Part shown: positions 1-10,100 of the stretch, piece after piece | How positions within the stretch are numbered: the first letter of the stretch is position 1 | How the letters are laid out: each line of letters starts with the position of its first letter | Origin: Xenophilus sp. L33 | Lineage (GTDB): Bacteria > Pseudomonadota > Gammaproteobacteria > Burkholderiales > Burkholderiaceae_C | Length of the DNA: 64,000 nucleotides | Assembly (NCBI RefSeq): GCF_009765735.1 | Contig: NZ_LMUW01000186.1 | Coordinates: 1 to 64,000 of the forward strand | Direction: 5' to 3' | The notes under the pieces: model-generated | Database searches by the model: none | What the model saw: the letters and a program-made list of their open reading frames with translations, nothing else | What the model was told of the DNA's origin: nothing | Program-made: the position numbers and the translations under genes

Positions 1-51
1 GTGGGGGAATTTACCTGTCGATAGGTGGGGGAGTTTGCGTGTCGTTCGGGG
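1..51 (-). mobile_element. Terminal end of an IS21-family element (IS-B copy 1, continues off-window)
   Basis: These 51 bases are the exact reverse complement of 29131-29181, the istA-side end of the complete IS-B in this window. A second IS-B copy therefore lies to the left, in the opposite orientation, with its end at base 51. The end reads GTGTCGTTCGGGG. The next bases belong to the istA gene of a different IS21 element. Confidence 0.93.
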
Positions 52-59
52 GATCCGGC
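52..59. repeat. 8-bp target-site duplication of IS-B, copy 1
   Basis: GATCCGGC abuts the IS-B end at base 51. Its reverse complement GCCGGATC abuts the other end of the complete IS-B at 31726-31733. The two copies form an 8-bp duplication, which fits the IS21 family, although they now lie about 31.7 kb apart in opposite orientation. Confidence 0.85.
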
Positions 60-733
60 ATCCCGAGCACAAGCAGTTCAGCGTGGCCGAGGTGCTCGAG
101 CACGAGCGGGTGCAGTTGATGCCGATGCCCGCCGCCTTCGACGGCTACGTCGAGGAGGTGGCGCGGGTGAGCAGCACCTGCCTGGTGTCGGTGGCGCGCA
201 ACCGCTACTCGGTGCCATGCGAGCTGGCCGGGCAGATGGTCAGCACGCACCTGTACCCGACGCGCGTGACGGTGGTGGCCGGCGATGTGGTCGTGGCCGA
301 GCATGAGCGGCTGACGGACAAGGGCAAGACGCGCTACGACTGGCAGCACTACATCCCGCTGGTGCAGAGGAAGCCTGGGGCGCTGCGCAATGGGGCGCCG
401 TTCGCGGATCTGCCTGAGCCCTTGCAGCGGCTGCGGCGCGCGCTGTTGCGCGAGAGCGGCGGCGACCGCCTGATGGCGCGGGTGCTGGCCCTGGTGCCGA
501 CGGCGGGACTGGAGGCGGTGCTGGTGGCCGTGGAACTGGCGCTGGACGGCGCGCCGCCCTCGGGGCGGGTGAGCGTGGAGCATGTCATCAACGTGCTCGC
601 GCGTCTGAACGCGGCGCCGCGGCCGGCCAATGTGGAAACGCCGCTGCAGGTGCTGACGCCGCCGACCGCTGACACGGCCCGCTACGACCGGCTGCGCGAC
701 CTGAGCAGCCTGAAGGAGACTGGCCATGCGTGA
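60..733 (+). pseudogene. istA: istA 3' fragment (IS-A transposase, C-terminal part)
   Basis: This encodes the C-terminal part of an IS21-type DDE transposase, starting in RHPEHKQFSVAEVLEHER and ending just inside istB. It has no start of its own, because the 5' part (31726-32584, minus strand) was separated from it by the IS-B insertion and a later rearrangement. Joining 859 nt from that fragment to the 674 nt here gives 1533 nt, exactly 511 codons, and the junction reads E-E-I-R-H-P-E without a gap. The catalytic core lies largely in the other fragment, so this piece cannot work alone. Confidence 0.9.
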
Positions 734-1526
734 CGTCATTGCCGAACTCAAGGCGCTGCGCCTGCACGGGATGGCCGGGACCTGGGCCGATCTGATCGAG
801 CAGAACAATGCCGAACTGGAGCGATCGCGCTGGCTGGTCGAGCAGATGCTGCGCGCTGAGACGACCGAGCGCGCCACGCGATCGGTGAGCCACCAGTTGA
901 ACGCGGCCAAGTTCCCGGTGCATCGGGATCTTGCAGGTTTCGACTTCGAGGTCTCGCCAGTCGATCGCAAGCTGGTACTGCAATTGGCGGAAATGAGCTT
1001 CACCGACGAAGCGCACAACGTCGTGTTGGTGGGCGGCCCTGGCACCGGAAAAAGCCATCTTGCGACGGCCATCGGCGTGGCAGGCATCGTGCAGCATGGC
1101 AAGCGCGTGCGCTTCTACTCGACGGTGGACCTAGTCAACGCGCTGGAGCAGGAGAAGGCCCAAGGCAAGGCCGGGCGCATTGCCGCGAGCATGCTTCGCC
1201 TGGACGCGGTGGTGCTCGACGAAATGGGATACCTGCCCTTCAGCCAGGCCGGTGGCGCGCTGCTGTTCCACCTGCTGTCCAAGCTTTACGAGCACACCAG
1301 CGTGGTGGTGACGACCAACCTGGACTTCGCCGAATGGTCCAGCGTGTTCGTGGATCCGAAGATGACCACCGCGTTGTTGGATCGGCTCACGCACCACTGC
1401 CATATCGTGGAGACCGGCAACGAGAGCTACCGCATCACGCATGCCACGGCCAACTCGAAGAAGCGCATCAGGGCTCGCGAACAGGAACGAAAGGAGGCCA
1501 AGGCGCCACCGGCAGACCTCGCCTGA
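726..1526 (+). CDS. istB: IstB-like ATP-binding transposition helper (IS-A)
   Basis: IstB is the AAA+ ATPase that directs the IstA transposase to target DNA. The 266-residue product has a Walker A motif GGPGTGKS near residue 103 and a Walker B stretch [11 protein letters not shown] near residue 160, and ends in a basic tail. Its start overlaps the istA stop by 8 nt, the normal coupled arrangement of the family. The gene looks intact, but its istA partner is split, so it could act only with an IstA supplied elsewhere. Confidence 0.95.
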   Translation: MRDVIAELKALRLHGMAGTWADLIEQNNAELERSRWLVEQMLRAETTERATRSVSHQLNAAKFPVHRDLAGFDFEVSPVDRKLVLQLAEMSFTDEAHNVVLVGGPGTGKSHLATAIGVAGIVQHGKRVRFYSTVDLVNALEQEKAQGKAGRIAASMLRLDAVVLDEMGYLPFSQAGGALLFHLLSKLYEHTSVVVTTNLDFAEWSSVFVDPKMTTALLDRLTHHCHIVETGNESYRITHATANSKKRIRAREQERKEAKAPPADLA

Positions 1527-1712
1527 TCAACGCTGCGAAGGGACAAGGCGCTGCGGGCTTCGCCCTCCGCGCCCCCTAAGACCGAACATCAAGAAAAGCA
1601 AGAAAGGAGGAAACAGCTACAGTTATCCACAGCCGGCAACCACGATGCCGGCTTCCATCCCCGGGTCAAAGTTCAACCGGCAGGGTGGGTCAAAGTTCAA
1701 CCGGCGCCGACA

Positions 1713-2983
1713 ATCATGAGCGGCCGCAAGATGCAACGGAGCAGCTGGAAGTCAGCTCGACCCTCGGGAATCAGAAGCGATGGCTGCATGAGCGCACTCA
1801 ACACATCGACGCGGCTGTGCTGGAAGAATTTTCGCTGCCAGTTTGGTGCTGCCGCCGGCAAAGGGGCTTCCAAGAATGGCTCGGCTGACATCGCACCATC
1901 GTGCTTCTTGAGGATCAGCACCGACGTCGGGTCTGCCATGCTCGCGACCAGTGGCGAATGCGTTGTGACGAAAGTCTGCGTCGACAAGGCTTGCACGCGT
2001 TGCACCAAGCGTTGCTGGGCCGAAGGCGGCAAATGAACCTCCGGCTCCTCCAAGGCCATCAAGAATTCACCGCCTGAAGCGGCTCGTGCACGGCCGAGCT
2101 CAAGAAGCAGCAGCAGCCCTTGCATAGACACCAGCCCACTTCCTTGTCTCCCGGCAGGGATGCTGAATCCATCGGATGACGCAAAGTGGGCGGAGACGGC
2201 CTCCATGACCGCGCGACTATCGGTGCCAGTCAATCGGAGTTGAACTTTCGGCGCGTTGGGGAACGAGAGCGCCAATTCATTGTTCAGGTTCTGAATCAGC
2301 GGGGCGATGCCAGGATCCTCATCAATCGGCTGCTCGGGCGCTCGCAGCCGGTCGCGCTCAGCAAGTAGTGCCGTGGCTGGCTGCGCCGCTGCGGCCAAAA
2401 CAGTTCGCTTGAAGAGTTCATTGCCGAAAGAAAACACCTTGTCCCACGTGCGGCTGGCTCTGACCAAATAGAAGCTCAGTTCCTGAATAAGCTTGCCCGG
2501 CACAGGAGCCGGCGGCTCCTCAGTGAAAGGGTCGATCGGCTCGTCGTGATCGTGGAAGTAGCGGAGCACTTCGACTGAAAGAGTCTCGGCGTCAAATCTC
2601 GCCTGCACCGCGATCTGGCAGCAAAGCTTCCAGGCAGGGTCGTCTCGCTGCGGATGCACCGTTCCGGATTCCTCATCCACCCATTTCACTACCGCCCTGC
2701 CGTCCCGGAACCATTGGCTGCTGTGCTCGGGATCGTCGTTCGGAAAATCCGTGATGGTGACCATCAGCCTGATCCGATCTGCTGGCTGCGGACAAGAACC
2801 GTAGAAGTCATGCTCCGTCAACTCTCGGACCAACCGATCTCGCCCGAGCAAGAGAGTCAGCGCTTCGATGAGCGTGGTCTTGCCGGTATTGTTGTCGCCG
2901 ACGAAGACAGGGTGCTTACCGAATCGAATGGAACCAGCACGCACGCCACGGAAGTTTTCGATCTTGAGGTTAGAGACTCGCAT
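1713..2983 (-). pseudogene. OLD-family ATPase/nuclease, C-terminally truncated by IS-A
   Basis: OLD-family proteins join an ABC-type ATPase to a Toprim nuclease and act in phage defence. The start at 2983 (MRVSNLKIENFRG) was chosen over an upstream ATG because the family's conserved N-terminus begins there. The Walker A motif GDNNTGKTT lies near residue 32, an ABC-like EEPEVHLPP near residue 308, and a switch histidine in TTHSPL. The Toprim domain has just begun (LLIPEGRADFQLL) when IS-A interrupts it at 1712, and the frame then stops inside the element at 1697. It lies 112 bp downstream of mcrC as the last gene of the defence string. The ATPase could still fold, but the nuclease is almost certainly lost. 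Confidence 0.85.
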
Positions 2984-3095
2984 TTTTGCTCTTGATTTCC
3001 TGCGTTTCCTGTCGTGGCTGCGCACTCCGATCCAAGTCGGAACGACTATCAAATCGTTCGGGCAGCCGTACTCGAACGATGCTTCTCTACGTCAC

Positions 3096-4448
3096 CTATG
3101 GCAGTGGCTCTAACGTGGGAGGACGAACGTGCGCGGTAAACGTTTTTAGCGGCCGACATTCATCAACAAAGACTGACTGAAGTGTCGAGGAAGCCGGCAA
3201 CTTCAGCGTTCGCTCTTTGAGGCAAAACGGCAGCACCCACAGCCGCATCCCGTTGGCCTTCGGAAAATCAAAGACGGTCAACGGTTCCATGAAGGCATCT
3301 GTCCTTGGGTAGATCAATACGATGTCCCCGGTGCCGTCCAGGTAGTGGTGACCGTAGGCGTACAACTGATAGAAGTTGGCCTGGCTGAGTTGGTATTTCT
3401 CGCGCCCGTTTTTCTTTGCCGCATCCAGCAGCTTCCACTTCGTATCCAGGACCAAGCGCGTGGTTTGCTTCTGCTTTACCAACAGATCGGGCTTCAAGCG
3501 GAACCATCGCTGGTCATCGTGCGCAACGAGGTGCTGGCTGCTTGCCTGTGCCTTCAGGACGAAGTCAGCGCGCAACTGCCTTGCCAAGTGCTTCTCGACA
3601 TAGGCCTCGAACACCGCTTCCATCGGAAACAACAGCGACGGGGCATGGTGACTTCCCATCCCAGAGATAGGGCTGAGACCCTGCAGGATCAGCTTGGCCC
3701 AGTCCAGTGCAGACTCGTAGTAGCCCATCCCTCGATCCAGCCTGATTCGCTGAATGTCTTGGGCAATATCGACTGACGGCGGAACCTCTGAAAAGACAAA
3801 ACTGAGTTCGCGCGCGACACGCTGGCTTTCCTGCGATCGGCACAGGGTCAGAACATGGCGAAGCGCCGTGTGAATCAGGCGGTTCTCTGCACGGTCCTGC
3901 GAAAACTCGTCATGCTCGGTAAAGAACCGGTCACGCCTGACCAGATTCTGGGAGATCTGCCGTGCCACCAACATCCGCCCACGAAGTGCAAAGAGGTTGT
4001 CCTGTCGCACGATATAGTCACTGCGCAGTCCGCGCTTGACGAGCGAACCGACGGCCAACAGGAACTGCTGGATGAACACCTCCAGGAGGGGCATGCGTTC
4101 AGCGACCAAGTCCGCGTTGGCTGTCTTGATGTGCCGAAACCCGGCCAGGCACTTCAACATCTCGATGAGGAGTGCGCGCGCTACTTCAGGCGACGTGTTC
4201 CTGCCGATCTTTGGTAGTACCTCGATCTGAAATCCGCATGGGGCACGAATGACGCCCACATAGCTGGTGACCTGAATCGCCCGCTGGCCGCTCAGTTGGG
4301 TCGGCTTGAGCCAGCCAGGGGCTTCATCGCCATTTCGCAGGGACTGCATGTCCAGCCAAGCGAAGACAAGCCTGGGAACAGCAAGCCCGACCGCTCCGGC
4401 CTTTGCTTCGACGACCTTGTCGAACTCAAAGATCGTCAGGGAATTCAT
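3096..4448 (-). CDS. mcrC: McrC, endonuclease subunit of an McrBC-type restriction system
   Basis: McrC supplies the PD-(D/E)XK nuclease that cuts DNA when McrB translocates on it. The 450-residue product has an N-terminal McrB-contact region and a C-terminal nuclease core with LKPDLL near residue 319 and LVLDTKWK near residue 331, which provide the D...D-x-K residues. Its start overlaps the mcrB stop in an ATGA arrangement, so the two are translationally coupled. Which DNA modification is restricted cannot be read from the sequence. Length and motifs suggest an intact protein. Confidence 0.93.
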   Translation of the reverse strand: MNSLTIFEFDKVVEAKAGAVGLAVPRLVFAWLDMQSLRNGDEAPGWLKPTQLSGQRAIQVTSYVGVIRAPCGFQIEVLPKIGRNTSPEVARALLIEMLKCLAGFRHIKTANADLVAERMPLLEVFIQQFLLAVGSLVKRGLRSDYIVRQDNLFALRGRMLVARQISQNLVRRDRFFTEHDEFSQDRAENRLIHTALRHVLTLCRSQESQRVARELSFVFSEVPPSVDIAQDIQRIRLDRGMGYYESALDWAKLILQGLSPISGMGSHHAPSLLFPMEAVFEAYVEKHLARQLRADFVLKAQASSQHLVAHDDQRWFRLKPDLLVKQKQTTRLVLDTKWKLLDAAKKNGREKYQLSQANFYQLYAYGHHYLDGTGDIVLIYPRTDAFMEPLTVFDFPKANGMRLWVLPFCLKERTLKLPASSTLQSVFVDECRPLKTFTAHVRPPTLEPLP

Positions 4449-6436
4449 CCAGCGGTCACGGCAGGCTTGGCCGCATAGATGCCTACGTAGGCGTCCGGCT
4501 GATCAAGTGCGGCCGCGTTCAACTGGTAGCGAGAACGAATCGCGTACTGATCTAGCTCGTGCTCGCGGCCGAAGAGGGCCAGCAGGTCCTCCTCGCGGCC
4601 GATTTCATGCACGAATTGATGGTCCTGCTTGGCCTTCTGGTTATCGCCCAGAACCAGTCGAATCTTCTGCCAGTCCTCGAAGAAGTATTCCTCCAAGAGC
4701 GGGATGATCTTGTTCCTGAAGACGGTCTTCAGCTCGCTGAACCGATCCGAATCTTTCAGGTCTTTGATCCGCGTGAAGTAGGCATGCCCCACCGTGTGGT
4801 CACGGTCGTACAAGGCCTCGATCCGCTTGTTCAGCATGGTCAGCAGCTGCTCGATGTTGATGTCCACGCCGTTGTGGGAGACGATGGTGCCTGCCAGAAC
4901 CGAGGGCTTGGGCATCGACTCGATGAACTCAAAGCGACGGCGAAGCGCGGTGTCGACCAGTGCCAACGAGCGGTCTGCCGTATTCATCGTCCCGATCACA
5001 TCAACGTTCAACGGCACGCTGAAGCTCTCTGTGGAGTACGGCAACGTCACGGCGACGGGATACTTCGCACCCTCGCGCTTGTCGACTTCTACGAGTGTGA
5101 TGAGCTCGCCGAAGACCTTGCTGATGTTCCCGCGATTGATCTCATCGATCACCATCGCGTACTGCCGCGACGGGTTCTTCCGCGCTCGGTCACACAGCCT
5201 CAAGAACGCGCCTGGTTTGATTTCGTAGCGCACCTCCCCGTTCGACGCGGAGGCTGCCTCGCTGTCCGCAGCACGCTTCTTGCCCCGCTTAGTGATGACG
5301 GGGCGCAGGCCTTCAACAAACTCCTCATACCCATAAGACTGGTGGAAGGTGACGAACTCGTAGCGCTCGCCATATTCGGCATCGGTGTAGTCAGACGCAA
5401 GTACGGCCTGCAAGTCGAACGTCTTTCCGGTGCCGGGCGGGCCGTAGTAGATGACGTTCTTCGGCGGCTTGTCGCTCTTGGTCTCGACCTCAATGTCGTA
5501 GTCGTCGGGCCAGTAGCCGTTGCGTCCAGAGCGCGCCCCAAGCTTGGCGGGCCAACTGCCCTCGTCCTTGTCGGCTGCCTCGAAGAGCTGAACAAGCTCG
5601 CTCGTGAGATCCGTTGGCTCAAGTTCATCCAATCCGGCAAAGGCGGACCAACTGACCCGGATGCCATCCTTGCGTAGGAACAGCCACCCGACTGGCCCGC
5701 CTTTCACCACACTCTTTTCCTTGCGTCCGAAGCGCAGCTGGCTGTTGGTGGCCCGGGTAAACCACCAGTCCAGCCCCATCTCGTTCACTGCGCGGGCAAG
5801 TCGGCCGAAAAGCTCAGTCGTGGTGCTGGTCCACAGCGGCTGTCGTTCAACGAAATCCTCGTGTCCCTTGAAGTGGGCCAACAAGCTCTTGTGGTCCTCT
5901 TCTGCGGACAGGCCCAGCTTATCGGCGACATCGTCGTAGCCGACCTGAAAATTGTTGATGGCTTCCGCGCTCCAATCCACCAGTGCTGTGAAGTCGAGTG
6001 CCAGACCATCCGCGATCGACTTGATGGCGACGATAGGAGACGCTGTGAAGCTGCCGCGAATCTCTTCGTACTTCTTGCGAAGACCGGGGTCGCTGACCTG
6101 GGTGTCGACGAGGTCAATCTTGACGATGAAGCCGAGTGCTGCATCAATGCCTACGGTGTATGCCAAACCCTTGTGGGATTTCTGCTCTGGGTAGATCCGT
6201 GCCCAGTTATAGGCCGTGAACTTCCCACTGCGGTCCGCTGGCTTGCGGACCGTCTTAGTCCACCCATCCTTGAACAGTTGATGTTGCAGCGCCTCGGCCC
6301 AATGCTTGGTGACGTCGTAGGCTTGGCCCAGCTCCTCATAGACGCGCTGTTGCTCCGGGTTGGTCTTGTCATAGACCGTCCCTTTCCATTTGTTCAGCAG
6401 CTTGAAATGGTCGTTGTTGAAATAGTTCTGTGCCAT
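4445..6436 (-). CDS. mcrB: McrB-like AAA+ GTPase of an McrBC-type restriction system
   Basis: McrB hexamers hydrolyse GTP and activate McrC after recognising modified DNA. The 663-residue protein has an N-terminal specificity region of about 300 residues and a C-terminal AAA+ domain with Walker A GPPGTGKT near residue 332, Walker B-like MVIDEINRGN near residue 430, and the McrB signature MNTADRS near residue 485. The N-terminal part does not visibly match the methylcytosine-binding domain of the Escherichia coli protein, so the modification it recognises may differ. It starts 4 bp after the metallopeptidase stop and overlaps mcrC. Confidence 0.92.
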   Translation of the reverse strand: MAQNYFNNDHFKLLNKWKGTVYDKTNPEQQRVYEELGQAYDVTKHWAEALQHQLFKDGWTKTVRKPADRSGKFTAYNWARIYPEQKSHKGLAYTVGIDAALGFIVKIDLVDTQVSDPGLRKKYEEIRGSFTASPIVAIKSIADGLALDFTALVDWSAEAINNFQVGYDDVADKLGLSAEEDHKSLLAHFKGHEDFVERQPLWTSTTTELFGRLARAVNEMGLDWWFTRATNSQLRFGRKEKSVVKGGPVGWLFLRKDGIRVSWSAFAGLDELEPTDLTSELVQLFEAADKDEGSWPAKLGARSGRNGYWPDDYDIEVETKSDKPPKNVIYYGPPGTGKTFDLQAVLASDYTDAEYGERYEFVTFHQSYGYEEFVEGLRPVITKRGKKRAADSEAASASNGEVRYEIKPGAFLRLCDRARKNPSRQYAMVIDEINRGNISKVFGELITLVEVDKREGAKYPVAVTLPYSTESFSVPLNVDVIGTMNTADRSLALVDTALRRRFEFIESMPKPSVLAGTIVSHNGVDINIEQLLTMLNKRIEALYDRDHTVGHAYFTRIKDLKDSDRFSELKTVFRNKIIPLLEEYFFEDWQKIRLVLGDNQKAKQDHQFVHEIGREEDLLALFGREHELDQYAIRSRYQLNAAALDQPDAYVGIYAAKPAVTAG

Positions 6437-6440
6437 CGCC

Positions 6441-7136
6441 TCAAATCCCTTCTACGTCCATGCCGTGTTCGGCCAGCCAGATCTTTCGCCGCTCGAAGTC
6501 AGGCAGTGCGCGTTCGACGCGCTGCCAGAACTCTGGTGTGTGATGCGGTTGATGGAGGTGTGCCAGTTCATGCACCACCACGTACTCGGCAATACGCGGC
6601 GGCAACAGGATGGTTTTCCAGTGGAAATACAGCCAGTCGCCTTTGCCGCATGAGCCCCAGCGGTAGCCCAGGTCCTGCACCTTCAGGCCCACGGGCTGGA
6701 CCTCCATGCGGGCCACGTAATCCTGCACCTTGTCCCACAGCCATGCCCTGGCCCGGGCGCTGTACCACTGAATCAGATTGCCACGCGCGGTATCGACTAG
6801 GTCGCTGCGCAACATGAAACGGCCGTTAAGCAGCTTCAAAGCTGCGTCCTGCTCATCCACCAAGCGCAGCCGGTAGCTTCGACCCAGGTACAGAAAACCC
6901 TCGCCATCGACATAGCTCTTCGTCGGTACTGCCTTCTGCAGGCGATCCTTCTCGGCCAGCTTGGTGTAGATCCAGAAGCGCTTTTCAAGAACGAACTCGC
7001 GCAAACGTTCCTCTTCGACATCAGGCGGTGCGGACAGCACCAGTTCACCGCTTCGATCAACAGTGATCTGCAGCGTTCTGCGCCGACTGCTGGGTTTCAG
7101 CTCGAATGAGAGGTCGTCTACGGTGAGCACGCTCAT
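6441..7136 (-). CDS. YgjP-like zinc metallopeptidase (DUF45) linked to type I restriction genes
   Basis: The 231-residue product has the gluzincin motif HELAHLHQPHH followed by PEFW near residue 190, and the family's YRWGSCG stretch before it, as in YgjP/SprT-like peptidases. Homologues often sit beside type I restriction genes, where their role is not established; turnover of restriction subunits or of DNA-bound proteins is a guess. Its start overlaps the hsdR stop (ATGA), and its stop lies 4 bp before mcrB, so it links the two restriction systems in one transcript. Confidence 0.88.
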   Translation of the reverse strand: MSVLTVDDLSFELKPSSRRRTLQITVDRSGELVLSAPPDVEEERLREFVLEKRFWIYTKLAEKDRLQKAVPTKSYVDGEGFLYLGRSYRLRLVDEQDAALKLLNGRFMLRSDLVDTARGNLIQWYSARARAWLWDKVQDYVARMEVQPVGLKVQDLGYRWGSCGKGDWLYFHWKTILLPPRIAEYVVVHELAHLHQPHHTPEFWQRVERALPDFERRKIWLAEHGMDVEGI

Positions 7137-10100
7137 GCCTTGGTCAACCTCTCATGGTTGGCGCGGGCCAGTTCCAGGATGCGATCTTTCAGGGCGGACA
7201 CATCACCGGGCCCAACCACGCGGGATGTGCGCAGCGTTCTGAAGATGCGTGCCCCTAGAGCGTCTTGTGCTGGCCGCTTGTGTGGCTCCCAGAACGTGTC
7301 GGTCAGTTCACCGGCAATCATGTCGACCAGTTCCACCGTCAGATCGCGAATCTTCAGCAATTGCTCGTCAGACGGGCGCTCGGTGCCCACCACGGCCTCC
7401 AGCAGCATGCGCAGGAACGGCACGTACTGTTCAGGCATGTCGGGCAGGCCAGCGTCATCGCTGGAGGCACCCGCGCGCATGTCGCTGATGATCTTTTGCA
7501 GCGCTGCGATCAGGTCATCCCACTGGTCCGCCAGCGTCTTCAGGATCTCGTTCAGTCGTTCGCTGAGCTTGCGGAACAGCACCGGGTCCTCATCCAGATG
7601 CTTGCGGATGTGCGAGCGGATGGCGTGTTCCATCTCGGACGCCTTAGCGCGGTCGTTCGCCTGGCGCGACAAATGCATGTCGAACTCAGCGTCGGTCAAT
7701 GCAATCGGCGGAATCTTGGGATCGACACCCAGCGAGATCACATGGTCATCGATCAGCTTGCGGACCTTGGCGCCTACATCCTTGCCCAGAACCGGCGTGT
7801 CCTTGTAGCGGTTGCGGGCCCGTGCATAGATGTACGAGAGTGTCTTGGCGTCCTTGGAGAAGGGCAGACCCTCCGGGCGCGGCAACACCATGTCCAGCGA
7901 ACTCAGAAACTGCTTGAGCTTGACGGTGAACTCCGCTCGTAGCCGTTCGTCTGCCAGCACTTCGACGCAGGTCTCCGCGTCATCCAGCAATTCGATGCCG
8001 CGGCTGCGAAACAGGTCCACCACACGCAGGTGCCGATCACGCAGCGCCGGTACTTCGTCTTTCAGGCTTTGCAGTGCCCCCTGAATGTCCTCGTCGGCGT
8101 AGGCCGCCAAGGCTTCCTTCAGGTGCTGGGCCACGCCGTAGTAGTCCACCACGATGCCGCAGCGCTTGCCGAACCCCGTGCGGTTCACCCGGGCAATGGC
8201 CTGCAGCAATTCGGCCTCGCGGATTGGGCGGTCGAGGTACATCACCCCTTCAATCGGCGCATCGAAGCCGGTCAACAGCATCGACTTCACGACCAGGAAG
8301 GCAAGTGCGTCGGTCTTCTCTGGCTTGGTGTGGAACAGCGGCTTCTTGAAGCGCTTAATCCTCGTCTCGTTGGCCGCCGCATCCGTCCATTGCTTCCAGG
8401 CCGGATCGTCGTTGTTGCTGCCGGAGATCACTGCCGCGAACTCGATGTTTTTCAGCGTGGCGCGGTAGCGCCAGGCCTGCACGATGGCCTGAACCTTGGG
8501 CGGCCGCTGGCACAGCGCCTCGTCGTCCAGCGCCTTATCTTCGGGCGGCAGCGCGTCAACCTCGGTGAGCAGTTCGGCGCGTGCGGCTTCAAACGCAGCT
8601 ACGTAACGCACCGCCGCCAGGCGGCTGTAGGCCACCACCTGCGCCTTGTAGCCGTTGGGCAGGATGCTGGTCACATAATGGCGCAGCATGTCGCGCGCCT
8701 TGTCCGCGATCAGCAGCGGGGCGTCGAAGATCGGGCCCCTGGTGGCGTACTTCTGCTTGATCGCCTCCAGTTCCTCGGCACTGCGATCGCGGAACAGGTC
8801 CTCAAACAGCTCGTCCAAGCTGGCCCCGTTTTTGACCGCACCTTGCGCCGTGCGTCCTTCATACAGCACGGGAACGGTCGCGCCGTCTTCCTCGGCCTCT
8901 TTGATCGTGTAGCGGTCGATGAACTCGCCGAAGATCTCGTGGGTGCGCTTCTTGTCACCCATGATGATCGGCGTGCCGGTAAAGCCGATGCGCGCGCAGT
9001 TGGGCAGCCCGGCCAGCAGGTTGGCGTGCAGGTCACCCGCCTGGGTGCGGTGCGCCTCATCGACGAGCACCAGGATGGTCTCGTCCTCGTTCAAAACTTC
9101 GAACGTCTTCGCCGCAGACTTGACCCCATAGGCTGCCGCCGCAGGCTCTTTCACGCCCATCTGCCCGTCTTGCCAGCCGTCCGGAATGTCGTCCTCGGTC
9201 AAGCCCGGTTCACCGGCGGTGTCCGGGTCACGGTACTTCTGGATTGTGGCGAACAGCAGCCCAGGTCCCTTGCGGCGCGCAAGCTTCTGCACGGCCACCG
9301 TCGACGTAGCCACTTCCACGACCTCACCGGTCAAGGTCGCCGTGGCACTGAGCTGGTCCTGCAGGTCTTTGCGGTCGGTGACCACCACCACTTTGAAACG
9401 GCGCAAGGCGGCGTTGGTCCGCAACTTGCGCACCAGGAACACCATGGTCAGCGACTTGCCCGAACCCTGGGTGTGCCAGATCACGCCACCGCGTCGGTCG
9501 TGCTCGCCATCTTGCAGGCGGGTCTGTCCGCTTTGCAGGCGCTCAATCGCCTTATTGACCGCGCGGAACTGCTGATAGCGGCATGCCACCTTGATGGTCT
9601 GCCCACCGGCCTGCATGAACAGGGTGAAGTGGCGAATGATGTCCAGCAGGTTTGCCTTGTTGAGCATGCCCGCCACCATCCGCTGCTGCTCGGACAGCGC
9701 GGCCAGCCCCAGGCTGGCGGCAACGTCCTCTTCGCGCGCCGGGGTCACGGTCTTCCAACTGGCGAAGTGCTCGAACAGGCCGCCGATAGTGCCCACCCGC
9801 GCCTCGTCGAAGCTAGATGCAATCAGCAGCTGGTTGGTGAAGAACAGCGGCTCGTTGCCCTCGTTGTCTTCCACCTCGTAGTTGGCATGCCGCTGGTTGC
9901 TGTAGCGGCGCAACTGGTCGATGGCTTCAGCCAACGACTCGGGGACGGACGGGCTCTTGCACTCCACCACCACCAGCGGAATGCCGTTCACCAGCAACAC
10001 CAGGTCCGGCACGATGAAGGCCTTGCCGCTGTTGTAACCCGGCGGGCAATCTACGCGGTACTGGTTGACGACCGTGAAGGTGTTGTTCTCGGGCGTATCC

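Larger units (their letters stand above)
60..1712 (+). mobile_element. Distal part of interrupted IS21-family element IS-A
   Basis: This segment holds the 3' part of istA, all of istB and the right terminus of IS-A. The terminus carries two tandem copies of GGGTCAAAGTTCAACCGGC at 1664-1703 and ends in GGCGCCGACA at 1712. The matching opposite terminus lies at 32692 and also ends with GGCGCC followed by AACA. Joining this segment to 31726-32692 gives an element of about 2620 bp, a normal IS21 size. No direct repeat is evident outside the two IS-A ends. Confidence 0.85.

Noticed and set aside
11-1102. A 363-codon minus-strand frame at the left edge.
   Set aside because: It is antisense to the istA fragment and istB of IS-A and is arginine/histidine-rich without motifs.
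4559-5677. A 372-codon plus-strand frame.
   Set aside because: It is antisense to mcrB, which carries the GPPGTGKT and NTADRS motifs; the plus-strand product has no recognisable domain.
1713-6436. A Gabija-type system, from the OLD-family protein.
   Set aside because: Gabija needs a GajB UvrD-like helicase beside the OLD-family protein. The neighbour is McrBC and no such helicase is present.
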